NCBI GenBank assembly: GCA_007695285.1
Contig: REEC01000078.1
Span: 1-32,700, forward strand
From: Spirochaetaceae bacterium
GTDB taxonomy: Bacteria > Spirochaetota > Spirochaetia > DSM-27196 > PXBQ01
Length of the DNA stretch: 32,700 nt
Direction: 5' to 3'
The notes under the pieces are model-generated. The model was not told where the DNA came from. It worked only from the letters and a program-made list of their open reading frames with translations, and made no database searches. Positions 24,868 through 32,098 of the stretch are shown piece by piece (the first letter of the stretch is position 1; every line of letters begins with the position of its first letter). Both the position numbers and the translations under genes were made by a program.

Positions 24868-25987
24868 CCTCTTCCGAGCCACGGACTTTGATGAGCCGTT
24901 TTTTTTCTTTTTCCGAGCTTTCTATCGATGACTCGAACTCCGCGATCTTGGCGTTGCTCTCTTCGATTTGACGCTGGTGACCGGCAATCTGGTTCTGCAT
25001 CCGCGCGACGTCATCGGTGATGATGCGGATCTGTATTGCGGCGTTCAATTTGTCGATTAACGCCTCGTTCTCGCGATTCTGCTCGATACACGTCTTTATC
25101 CGCTCGGAGTGTTCTTTTATTTCGGGATAGATCTCGGCCGCGTCGTCTGATATGTAGAGCTCACCGATTCGGCGAAAACACTCGTTCAACTCGGACTGGA
25201 TCTCGCCGATCCGAGTCTCAAGCTCGTGCACACGGCGGTTGACCTTTTTTTCGACACCGAGAGACTCGAGCTCGGTCTCAAGTTCGGCGATCTCCGTCGT
25301 GAGGCGCTCGCGTTTTTCGCGCAGTGCTTCGAGTCGCTCGGCCGCTTCGAAGTACGGTGCCGCGGTATCGTTCAAAGACGGATTCTTGACCGATTCAATG
25401 AAGCCCGAAGCGGCGATGAGCTCACCGGTTTTCCGGTATGCACGCGGCAACGCACTCTGTCGCGCGGCTTTCCTGTTCTTGAGAAGCACGATCTTGCCGC
25501 GGACGACCATTTTCTCGAGTATCGGTTTCGATTCGAGCTCCGATTGATGCCGCAACAGGTCATGATCGATCTGGATGAGCTCCTCGGTGAGCTTAGCCGG
25601 CTCTTCGAACGCCTCGTCGAACTCGGTGTCTGTGAGTGCGTTTGCGCGGTAGACCGAGTACGCCTTCTCGCCGATTGCCTCGTACACGGGGCCGAGGTCC
25701 TGGTTTATCTCTTTTTCCGCGGTTCGCGTATCGTCGATCGTCGCGTTGGTCTCGTCGATCTTGCTATCGATCTCCCGGATTCGCTCTATCGCGTTTTTCC
25801 TCTCGGTCAATTCTTGGGTGAGTCTGCCGGCGTTTTCAACAACTTCGGCGAACTTCTCATCCGAGATCGACGACCGTTTCTTCTCAAAGAGAACCTCTCC
25901 GATCGCGAGGTGAGAGTTCGCGATAATCGTGGTGTTTTTCTTGATCTCTTTTTCGAGCGCCGAAATTCGGGTCCTGTACGCATCCAT
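24854..25987 (-). CDS. Coiled-coil protein of unknown function
   Basis: A 377-residue protein that I do not recognise. Long heptad-rich helices dominate: residues 1-90 (ISALEKEIKKNTTII and on), 215-260 (LREKRERLTTEIAELETEL) and 320-370 (RMQNQIAGHQRQIEESNAKI). A central part around residues 160-200 (VVRGKIVLLKNRKAARQS) is basic and less helical. No signal peptide or membrane segment is seen, so it is probably cytoplasmic and may be a scaffold. The ATG follows GAGGAG by 6 bases. It starts 16 bases after the 26004-26585 gene, so the two form an operon. Confidence 0.8.
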   Translation of the reverse strand: MDAYRTRISALEKEIKKNTTIIANSHLAIGEVLFEKKRSSISDEKFAEVVENAGRLTQELTERKNAIERIREIDSKIDETNATIDDTRTAEKEINQDLGPVYEAIGEKAYSVYRANALTDTEFDEAFEEPAKLTEELIQIDHDLLRHQSELESKPILEKMVVRGKIVLLKNRKAARQSALPRAYRKTGELIAASGFIESVKNPSLNDTAAPYFEAAERLEALREKRERLTTEIAELETELESLGVEKKVNRRVHELETRIGEIQSELNECFRRIGELYISDDAAEIYPEIKEHSERIKTCIEQNRENEALIDKLNAAIQIRIITDDVARMQNQIAGHQRQIEESNAKIAEFESSIESSEKEKKRLIKVRGSEEGLLE

Positions 25988-26003
25988 GGTATTCTCCTCT
26001 ATC

Positions 26004-26585
26004 CTAACCGTCGATTTCCCATACCGGTTTTTTTGCTGTTTCGGTGATCAATCCCGAGAACGGGAGTGTCTCGACAAATCGACAAAACGTCGCCCAGTCG
26101 CCCTCGGAGTAATGATTGCGCTCCTCGAAAATCTGTCGCAACGCCTGGTAGTCGATTTTCGCGTAACCTCTTCTTATGTAGTTATCGGGCAACATCTCCT
26201 GGACTTTCGCACGGTCACCTTGCTCGATGTGACGGTTAATGACTTCGAGAACTCCGTCCGGGATTCCGTTCTCGAAGTCGCTCTGCGAAAGCCGTCTCAT
26301 CACGTCCGAGTCGCCGATCTTTTTTCTTACCCACTGGACCTCGGTCATGAACTTTTCGGATTGTTTCCACCACTGCATCGTTGCCGTGATGTCGATCACG
26401 ACGTCGAGCAGCCACAGGAATAACTTGCGAGACTCCCCATCACGAATACGCTCGATCATGAACTTAAGGTCTTCCTTCCCGAGCCGCGTATCGGACGACG
26501 TGTCGGAGTCGTGACCGTACACTTGATGCAGCTCGTTCGCTGCCTCTCTGATGTTGTTCACGTTGCCGACGAGTTTCAAGTCCAT
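26004..26585 (-). CDS. Conserved-looking cytoplasmic protein of unknown function
   Basis: A 193-residue helical protein that I do not recognise. Visible features are an N-terminal MDLKLVGNVNNIREAANELH, a central aromatic helix (LFLWLLDVVIDITATMQWW) that is too polar for a membrane span, and a C-terminal WATFCRFVETLPFSGL. No signal peptide is seen. No ribosome binding site precedes the ATG; a -10-like GATACT ends 6 bases before it. It is followed by the coiled-coil gene and is divergent from msrB. The paired expression suggests that the two proteins work together. Confidence 0.75.
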   Translation of the reverse strand: MDLKLVGNVNNIREAANELHQVYGHDSDTSSDTRLGKEDLKFMIERIRDGESRKLFLWLLDVVIDITATMQWWKQSEKFMTEVQWVRKKIGDSDVMRRLSQSDFENGIPDGVLEVINRHIEQGDRAKVQEMLPDNYIRRGYAKIDYQALRQIFEERNHYSEGDWATFCRFVETLPFSGLITETAKKPVWEIDG

Positions 26586-26591
26586 GTATGC

Positions 26592-26624
26592 AGTATCTTA
26601 ACACCTTGGCGAAGAAATTGCTAA
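26592..26624 (-). promoter_or_regulatory. Possible leaderless promoter of the coiled-coil operon
   Basis: TTAGCA (26619-26624), 18 bases, TAAGAT (26595-26600), which overlaps a second -10-like hexamer GATACT (26592-26597). The latter ends exactly 6 bases before the ATG at 26585. There is no Shine-Dalgarno at the normal distance. Confidence 0.4.
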
Positions 26625-26639
26625 CCACAGGATTAGCAA
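26618..26639. promoter_or_regulatory. Inverted repeat TTGCTAA-N8-TTAGCAA (candidate operator)
   Basis: A perfect 7-bp inverted repeat with an 8-base spacer between two divergent genes. One arm contains the TTAGCA -35 of the 26585 gene, so a bound dimeric repressor would block that promoter. It is more AT-rich than its surroundings. Confidence 0.45.
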
Positions 26640-26661
26640 GAGCAGTTCTATAGGCTTTTTC

Positions 26662-26690
26662 TTGCCGTGTCGGCCGCGATCGAGTAACTT
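26662..26690 (+). promoter_or_regulatory. Possible promoter of msrB
   Basis: TTGCCG (26662-26667), a 17-base spacer, TAACTT (26685-26690). The -10 ends 18 bases before the msrB ATG; a weak GGTGA lies in between. Confidence 0.3.
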
Positions 26691-26708
26691 TGACCGGGAC
26701 GGTGAAGC

Positions 26709-27128
26709 ATGAACGACAAACTCAAGGCCGGCGACAAGATAAGGAAATCGGACGAAGAGTGGAGAAGATCGCTCGCGCCCGATCAGTATCGCATCGCGCG
26801 AAAAAAAGGCACGGAGCCCGCGTTCACGGGCAAGTACTACAATATGCACGATGCCGGTACGTACGAGTGCGCGTGTTGTGGGCGTCAACTGTTTGATTCG
26901 GAGACGAAGTACGACTCAGGGAGCGGGTGGCCAAGTTTCTTCGCGCCGATCGAGCCCGACGCGATTATCGAGAGTCAAGACCGGTCGCACGGCATGGTCC
27001 GGACCGAAGTAGTCTGTGCGCGGTGCGACGCTCACCTCGGCCACGTATTCCCGGACGGTCCGCAGCCGACCGGTTTGCGGTACTGTATCAACTCCGCATC
27101 GCTTAGCTTCCGTAACGCTGAAAAGTAA
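26709..27128 (+). CDS. msrB: Peptide-methionine (R)-S-oxide reductase
   Basis: A 139-residue MsrB that reduces the R form of methionine sulfoxide in proteins, a repair step after oxidation. The zinc site is intact: Cys54 and Cys57 (ECACCG), Cys103 and Cys106 ([14 protein letters not shown]). GSGWPSF at 71-77 and the catalytic Cys126 in RYCINSASL are present. No signal peptide is seen, so it acts in the cytoplasm. The length is usual for a single-domain MsrB, without MsrA. It stands alone on the plus strand between minus-strand genes. The stop codon lies inside a 15-bp imperfect tandem duplication. Confidence 0.97.
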   Translation: MNDKLKAGDKIRKSDEEWRRSLAPDQYRIARKKGTEPAFTGKYYNMHDAGTYECACCGRQLFDSETKYDSGSGWPSFFAPIEPDAIIESQDRSHGMVRTEVVCARCDAHLGHVFPDGPQPTGLRYCINSASLSFRNAEK

Positions 27129-27145
27129 GATGCTGAAAAGCAAGA
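27117..27145 (+). repeat. 15-bp imperfect tandem duplication at the msrB stop
   Basis: GCTGAAAAGTAAGA (27117-27130) is followed after one base by GCTGAAAAGCAAGA (27132-27145), matching at 13 of 14 positions. The one difference is inside the TAA stop codon of the first copy (CAA in the second). Confidence 0.65.
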
Positions 27146-27205
27146 AATAGATCGTTGAGATAGACCAAATTCGCGGAGAGCGACAGGTAGGCCTTGCGCC
27201 GCTGA

Positions 27206-27847
27206 TCAGTTAAAGAGGTGCGATATGTCGACGGAGTCACCGACCACGTGACGAATCTCCCGGACCGCCTTCCGCATGATCGTGCTTCGGCGGACCGCTT
27301 CTGAAACTTTCTCCAGCCTCTCGACCGTGCACGTCATTTCGATGAAACCTTGGCGGTCGTCGTTAGAGAAGATGTCGGTCACAGCGATCAGGAACGAGAG
27401 CTGTTCCGCGTCTATGTCCGTGAGCGGCGTGATGTCGAGCGCGGTGCCCGTGACTTCCGCAAACTCAGCGAGCGTCGCGACCGCGTCGCTTAACGCGTCC
27501 GCAAGCGCTTCTTCATCGTCGCTCGCATCGTCGCCGAACATGTTCACCTTGGCGGTGAGGTACGGGCGGTCCTCAAACACTTCAAGGATTCTAAACCGCT
27601 CGGCGCCGAACGTGAGAATATCGAGCCGACCGTCATCGTACTCCTTGATTACGCTCTTGATCTCCGCTGTCGCACCGACGTTTTGGAGCCGAGATCCGGA
27701 CGCGTTCACGACGCCGAACTCACGCCCGGCGGTTATGCACTCGGATATCATGATGCGATACCTCTCTTCAAAAACGTGAAGCGGCAAAGGCATCCTCGGC
27801 ATCAGCACCGTATTGAGCGGGAAGATCGGTATACGTGGTTCATCCAT
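27206..27847 (-). CDS. Stand-alone LON substrate-binding domain protein
   Basis: A 213-residue protein consisting of the N-terminal LON domain only: IPIFPLNTVLMPRMPLPLHV followed by FEERYRIMISECI and REFGVV, then a helical half (DALSDAVATLAEFAEV through QGFIEMTCTVERLEKV). It lacks the ATPase and protease parts present in the full Lon at 12173-14617. Such proteins are common; their role is not well defined, with adaptor or small-molecule binding as guesses. AAGGTT precedes the ATG by 6 bases and overlaps the stop of the exonuclease gene, so it is translated as the second gene of that operon. Confidence 0.9.
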   Translation of the reverse strand: MDEPRIPIFPLNTVLMPRMPLPLHVFEERYRIMISECITAGREFGVVNASGSRLQNVGATAEIKSVIKEYDDGRLDILTFGAERFRILEVFEDRPYLTAKVNMFGDDASDDEEALADALSDAVATLAEFAEVTGTALDITPLTDIDAEQLSFLIAVTDIFSNDDRQGFIEMTCTVERLEKVSEAVRRSTIMRKAVREIRHVVGDSVDISHLFN

Positions 27848-27851
27848 GCTG

Positions 27852-28619
27852 TTAACCTTGCTTTAGTGTGAGCTCGACCGGACAGTGATCGGAACCGATT
27901 ATATCCGCTCGTATCGACGCGCCGGCGACTCGCGAGACAAACCGTTCGTTCACGCAGTGGTAATCGATCCGCCACCCGACGTTTTTCTCGCGCGCTCGGT
28001 TCATGTACGACCACCATGTGTAGTTTTTCGGCTCGAGGTTGAACATCCGGAACGTGTCTCGGTATCCGGCTTCCGTGAACCCGTCCATCCAGGCGCGTTC
28101 TGCGGGTAGATACCCCGCGCTGTTCTCGTTCGCCTCAGGGTGTTCGAGATCGATCGGATGATGCGCCACGTTGAAATCACCGTTGATGACGATGTTTTTT
28201 CCCGATGCGACGATTTCATCGCATTTTTCTTGAATTGTTTTGCAAAACTCGAGTTTGTACGCAAGCCTCGCGCCGCCGTCGCGGCTGTTCGGGAAGTACG
28301 CGGTGATCAAGACAAAGTCGGGGTATTCGGCGATGAGCACGCGGCCTTCTGAGTCGAACCGCGCATCTCCGAGCAAATCGACCGATCTCGGCCGCTCTCG
28401 CGAGAACAGCGCGACTCCGCTGTAACCTTTTTTCTCCGCGGAGCTCCAGTACGCGGTGTATCCGGCGGGGTCCGTCAACGCGTCGGAGAGTTGCGACGGG
28501 TGCGCTTTTGTCTCTTGAAGACACAGGATATCGGGTTTCTCGGCGGCAATGATCTTGACGAGCCCCTTCTTTTCTGCCGCACGGATGCCGTTCACATTCC
28601 AAGACACGATCTTGATCAT
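27852..28619 (-). CDS. xth: Exodeoxyribonuclease III (AP endonuclease)
   Basis: A 255-residue member of the ExoIII/APE1 family, which cuts DNA 5' to abasic sites and trims 3' ends in base excision repair. Motifs in order: WNVNGIR (Asn8), LQETK (Glu36), KKGYSGVA, Tyr108 (ITAYFP), INGDFNVAHHPIDL (Asp148, Asn150), NYTWWSY with REKNVGWRIDY, and GSDHCPVEL (Asp244, His245). All catalytic residues are present. No Shine-Dalgarno precedes the ATG; the -10 TATTTT ends exactly 6 bases upstream, so the mRNA may be leaderless. A palindrome of LexA-box form covers its -35. A LON-domain gene follows after 4 bases. Confidence 0.96.
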   Translation of the reverse strand: MIKIVSWNVNGIRAAEKKGLVKIIAAEKPDILCLQETKAHPSQLSDALTDPAGYTAYWSSAEKKGYSGVALFSRERPRSVDLLGDARFDSEGRVLIAEYPDFVLITAYFPNSRDGGARLAYKLEFCKTIQEKCDEIVASGKNIVINGDFNVAHHPIDLEHPEANENSAGYLPAERAWMDGFTEAGYRDTFRMFNLEPKNYTWWSYMNRAREKNVGWRIDYHCVNERFVSRVAGASIRADIIGSDHCPVELTLKQG

Positions 28620-28625
28620 GGTGAG

Positions 28626-28654
28626 AAAATAGCGCCGTTTTTCTGTTTAGGCAA
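28626..28654 (-). promoter_or_regulatory. Promoter of the xth-LON domain operon (leaderless type)
   Basis: TTGCCT (28649-28654), a 17-base spacer, TATTTT (28626-28631). Initiation 7 bases after the -10 falls on the A of the ATG at 28619. Confidence 0.5.
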
Positions 28655-28658
28655 ACAG
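28643..28658. promoter_or_regulatory. Palindrome CTGTTTAGGCAAACAG over the xth -35
   Basis: A 6-bp perfect inverted repeat with a 4-base centre. Its form CTGT-N8-ACAG equals the E. coli LexA-box core, and it covers the -35 of a DNA repair gene. Binding by LexA is an inference; spirochaete LexA motifs may differ, and no lexA gene is in the window. Confidence 0.4.
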
Positions 28659-28698
28659 CAATGACTCGAACGCCGAACCAACCCGAGACCTCACTCGC

Positions 28699-30660
28699 TC
28701 AAGAGTAGACCGCGCGTTCCGCTTCGAGTTGCTCCCAACGGCGTATCGCATCGTCGCGGCGTCGCTCGCACCCGGAAATCGTGTCCTTGAGACGCTTGGT
28801 TTCTTCGCCGTCGGTGTAGACCGACGGTAGTGCGAGCCGTTCTACGAGCGACGCGTGCTCGGACTCGAGTTTTTCGATCTCCTCGACGAGTCGGTTCTCT
28901 TCGTTGATGATCTTCCGTAGTTCAGACCGTCGGTTCTTGTCGCGTTCGTGGTCGCTCTTCGCGCCGGCCGAGTCCAGATTCTCGGAAGGACTCGTGGACC
29001 GGCGCGTGCTTGGCGCCCGCTCGCCGGCGGTCTCGGCCTCGAGCCGATACAGGTAGTACGCGTAATCACCCGGGAAGTCACGTGTACGCGGGGTTGAACT
29101 CGGCGTCGCGGGTGCCGTGAGCTCGATGACGCGCATCGCGAGCCGGTCGATGAAGTATCGATCGTGCGACACAAAAACAACCGTTCCCGTGTAACTCGTC
29201 AACGCGTCGAGCAGGACGTCTTTCGACGTCAAATCGAGATGATTGGTCGGCTCGTCGAGAACGAGCAGGTTGACCGGTCTCAACAGCAGCGTCGCGAGCA
29301 GCGCGCGCGCGCGTTCGCCACCGCTCAGAACGCCGATCGGCTTGTGTACGTCATCGTTGCGGAAAAGGAACGCGCCGAGCACATCGCGCACCCGCGACAT
29401 CGACTCATTCGGCGCGACGTGCTCGAGGTGCTCGATAACGGTCGAGTCGTCGGGCAGCGCGGCCGCTTTCTCCTCGGAGAAGTACGCGTACGAGACATCG
29501 GTACCCAGCCTGCACTCGCCGGAGAACGAGTCGTCCTGCCCCGCGATTATCCGGAGCAGCGTCGACTTGCCCGCGCCGTTGCGACCGACGACGACGAGTT
29601 TCTCTCCGCGTCGAATGTCGAACGAAACGTCCGAGAGGACGACTCGCGAGCCGTACGACTTGCCGAGGTTCGCTAACGAAACGACGTTCTTACCCGAGTG
29701 CGGCGGTGTCGGGAACCGAAACCGGATCCGCTTGAGCGACTCGGGAATCTCGATCCGGTCGATTCGCTCGAGCAACTTGACGCGACTTTGAACAAGGCGC
29801 GCTTTGGACGAGTTGTACCGAAAGCGCCGGATGAAGTCCTCCGCCTTCGCTATCTCGTCTTGTTGCTTCTCGTATTCGGCGATGATCGCCTGCATCTGTT
29901 CCTCGCGCATCTTCTCGTAGCGGGTGTATCCACCCGTGTACACCGTTATCGAGCCCATGTACAGCTCGGCGATCGACGTTGCGACGTTATCGAGAAAGTA
30001 CCGATCGTGCGCGACGAACAGGACGGCGCCGGAAAAAGCCTGTAGATGCTGAAGCAGCCATAAGCGCGCTTCAAGGTCGAGATAGTTTGTCGGCTCGTCG
30101 AGCAACAACACGTCGGGAGTACGCAGGAGGGTCTTTGAGAGCGCGATGCGCATCTGCCAGCCGCCGGAGAACTCGTCGGTCTTTCTCTCGAGATCCTCGC
30201 GTGCAAAACCGAGGCCGGTCGCAATCCGCTCAATCTCGCCGGCGCGCGTGTAGTAGCCGCTGTGTTCGATCTGCTCCTGAAGAGGCGTGTACGCGGTGAG
30301 CAACGCGGCGATCTCGTCGGCATCCGTCGCGGTCTCGAGTTCGTGTTCGATCCGACGGCGTTCGGTCTCGACCTCGTGAAATTCGTCGAACGCGGTTTCG
30401 AGCTCGGCGTACAGCGTGGAGCCCGCGTGTTCGATCCCCGATTGCTGCAGGTACGCGAGGCGCGCCTCGCGCGGTAGCGAGATCTCACCTGAGTCCGGGG
30501 AGATCTCGCGCGAGATGAGCCGCATTACGGTTGTCTTCCCGCTCCCGTTCGCACCGGTGAGCGCCACGCGTTCTCGGTCACGCACCGTGAGGTTCACGGA
30601 TGAAAGGATGTCGCGGTCACCGTACGCGATCGAGACATTGGTCAGTTGAACGTGCGCCAC
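28699..30660 (-). CDS. ABC-F family ATPase (Uup-like)
   Basis: A 653-residue protein with two ABC ATPase domains and no membrane segment, as in the ABC-F family that acts on ribosomes (translation factors or antibiotic protection). Domain 1: Walker A GANGSGKTT, signature FSGGWQMR, Walker B LLLDEPTNYLDLEA. The inter-domain linker is helical (MQAIIAEYEKQQDEIAKAED). Domain 2: GRNGAGKST, LSGGERARA, LLVLDEPTNHLDL. A C-terminal coiled coil of about 130 residues, after a Ser/Thr/Arg-rich spacer, is Uup-like. I chose the GTG at 30660, which has GGGGAG 4 bases upstream and places the usual VAHVQLTNVS at the start; the ATG at 30750 would overlap the upstream gene by 77 bases and add a low-complexity leader. 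Confidence 0.93.
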   Translation of the reverse strand: MAHVQLTNVSIAYGDRDILSSVNLTVRDRERVALTGANGSGKTTVMRLISREISPDSGEISLPREARLAYLQQSGIEHAGSTLYAELETAFDEFHEVETERRRIEHELETATDADEIAALLTAYTPLQEQIEHSGYYTRAGEIERIATGLGFAREDLERKTDEFSGGWQMRIALSKTLLRTPDVLLLDEPTNYLDLEARLWLLQHLQAFSGAVLFVAHDRYFLDNVATSIAELYMGSITVYTGGYTRYEKMREEQMQAIIAEYEKQQDEIAKAEDFIRRFRYNSSKARLVQSRVKLLERIDRIEIPESLKRIRFRFPTPPHSGKNVVSLANLGKSYGSRVVLSDVSFDIRRGEKLVVVGRNGAGKSTLLRIIAGQDDSFSGECRLGTDVSYAYFSEEKAAALPDDSTVIEHLEHVAPNESMSRVRDVLGAFLFRNDDVHKPIGVLSGGERARALLATLLLRPVNLLVLDEPTNHLDLTSKDVLLDALTSYTGTVVFVSHDRYFIDRLAMRVIELTAPATPSSTPRTRDFPGDYAYYLYRLEAETAGERAPSTRRSTSPSENLDSAGAKSDHERDKNRRSELRKIINEENRLVEEIEKLESEHASLVERLALPSVYTDGEETKRLKDTISGCERRRDDAIRRWEQLEAERAVYS

Positions 30661-30673
30661 GATACTCCCCGCG

Positions 30674-32098
30674 TTACTCGTCGCCGCCGACTCGCGCCTC
30701 GGATGTCTCGTCGGCGGACGGGTCGGGCGAAGCCGAAGAGTCGTCGTCAAGAACCTGGTCCTCGACGACGTCGTCCTCTTCGGTTTCTCGGGTGAAAAAA
30801 ATCACGATCGTCGCGGGCGGTTCGGACGTGATTAACGCGTCGGTGATGAACCTGTCGGGGATGAACCTGAGTCTGACGCCGTCAGGCTCGAGCGTGTAAA
30901 GAAAGCGGGCCGGTGTCGCGACGTCGTCGAACCGGAACGCAAGCGCGCCGTCGTATCGTGCCGACAACTCGCTCGGCAGAAAAAGTGGGAAGTCTATCGA
31001 TCCGCTCTCGGGCGTGCCCTGCGGGACGATTCCGTTGCGCACGAGCAGCTCGAACCCTCGCCACACGAAGCGACTGTTCGGGAGGAGTCGGATACGGCCG
31101 TAGTTTGCGCTGGTCACCGTCTCACCGTGCTCGACGAGCCGCTCGAACCGCGCGTCGCGTCGCTCGCGCTCTTCGGCGATGATCTCGTCGATATCGCGCG
31201 ATATTGCGACGAAGTTGACGATTCGTGACGACCCGTCGTGAGGATAACGAAGTGTGATCTGCCTACGATCATGGAACGTCACGATGGCTGATGTTCCGAT
31301 GAGTTCGTACTGCCTCGCGCCGATCTCGCGGATCTCCGAATACTCGAGGCGTCTCGAGTGATCGGGCAGCACGAGAGTGAATCGTCCCTGGTCCGGGTCG
31401 GGGAACAATCCGTGCGCCGTGGTGAACCGCGCAAGATCGATTCGGCGCGCGTCGATCATGTCACGGTAGTACTCGGGCCGCCACGTCTCAGTTAGCAGCG
31501 CCTCGATGAACGGATCGGCGTCGGTGTCGGCTTCCTCGACGATGCCGGTAAGCGAGTCGAACACCGTGAGATGGTGACCGAAGACCCATCCAACGGTCCC
31601 GTCGGCCGTTAAGACGTTGTACCAGTACGCGACGAGGCCTCCCTCGTTCTGCATCTCCTCGCTGCGATCGAGGACCTTGATCTCTTCGTTCTGTTGGAGT
31701 CGGTACACGCGTTCGGAAAACCGTGACATTTGGCTGCGGACAGGCAGGCCGTTCTGATTCACGCGCGCAAAGATGCGCTCGAACTCACCGTATTGTTCGG
31801 CAAACGCGGCCGCCTCCGATTCTTCCTCGAAGAATCGGACGCGCCACGTCGCGATCTCCTGCTTTGTTCCGGCAGCGTCGAGATATACGTACGTGTTTGT
31901 GATGCGAAGAGTCTCGGTGATATCGATCATCGTCCCGGTTTCGAGTCGAGATTCATCGGGGCTCCATAGTACGACTCCGTGGCCGATCAATCGAGTGGAA
32001 CAGCCAAAAAGCGTAAACGTAACCGCCAACGCGACTGCGACTTTCAGTCGCCGAATGTCCCTTATACGGGGACGGCCCACGTTTGTGTCGATGCTCAT
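30674..32098 (-). CDS. Lipoprotein with an SH3-like domain, unknown function
   Basis: A 474-residue lipoprotein: basic N-terminus, hydrophobic VAVALAVTFTLFG and lipobox LFGC (Cys33). Residues about 130-190 (VYRLQQNEEIKVLDRSEE through GTVGWVFGHHLTVFD) have the pattern of bacterial SH3 domains, which often bind cell-wall peptides. The C-terminal 200 residues are beta-rich, and the extreme C-terminus is very acidic (EEDDVVEDQVLDDDSSASPD). I do not recognise the whole protein. AAGGGAC precedes the ATG, which overlaps the upstream stop (ATGA). It lies 13 bases before the ABC-F start, so the three genes form an operon. Confidence 0.8.
   Translation of the reverse strand: MSIDTNVGRPRIRDIRRLKVAVALAVTFTLFGCSTRLIGHGVVLWSPDESRLETGTMIDITETLRITNTYVYLDAAGTKQEIATWRVRFFEEESEAAAFAEQYGEFERIFARVNQNGLPVRSQMSRFSERVYRLQQNEEIKVLDRSEEMQNEGGLVAYWYNVLTADGTVGWVFGHHLTVFDSLTGIVEEADTDADPFIEALLTETWRPEYYRDMIDARRIDLARFTTAHGLFPDPDQGRFTLVLPDHSRRLEYSEIREIGARQYELIGTSAIVTFHDRRQITLRYPHDGSSRIVNFVAISRDIDEIIAEERERRDARFERLVEHGETVTSANYGRIRLLPNSRFVWRGFELLVRNGIVPQGTPESGSIDFPLFLPSELSARYDGALAFRFDDVATPARFLYTLEPDGVRLRFIPDRFITDALITSEPPATIVIFFTRETEEDDVVEDQVLDDDSSASPDPSADETSEARVGGDE

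Noticed and set aside
30661-30750. ATG at 30750 as the ABC-F start
   Set aside because: It would overlap the upstream lipoprotein gene by 77 bases and add a low-complexity Arg/Pro/Thr leader. The GTG at 30660 has a ribosome site and fits the family start.
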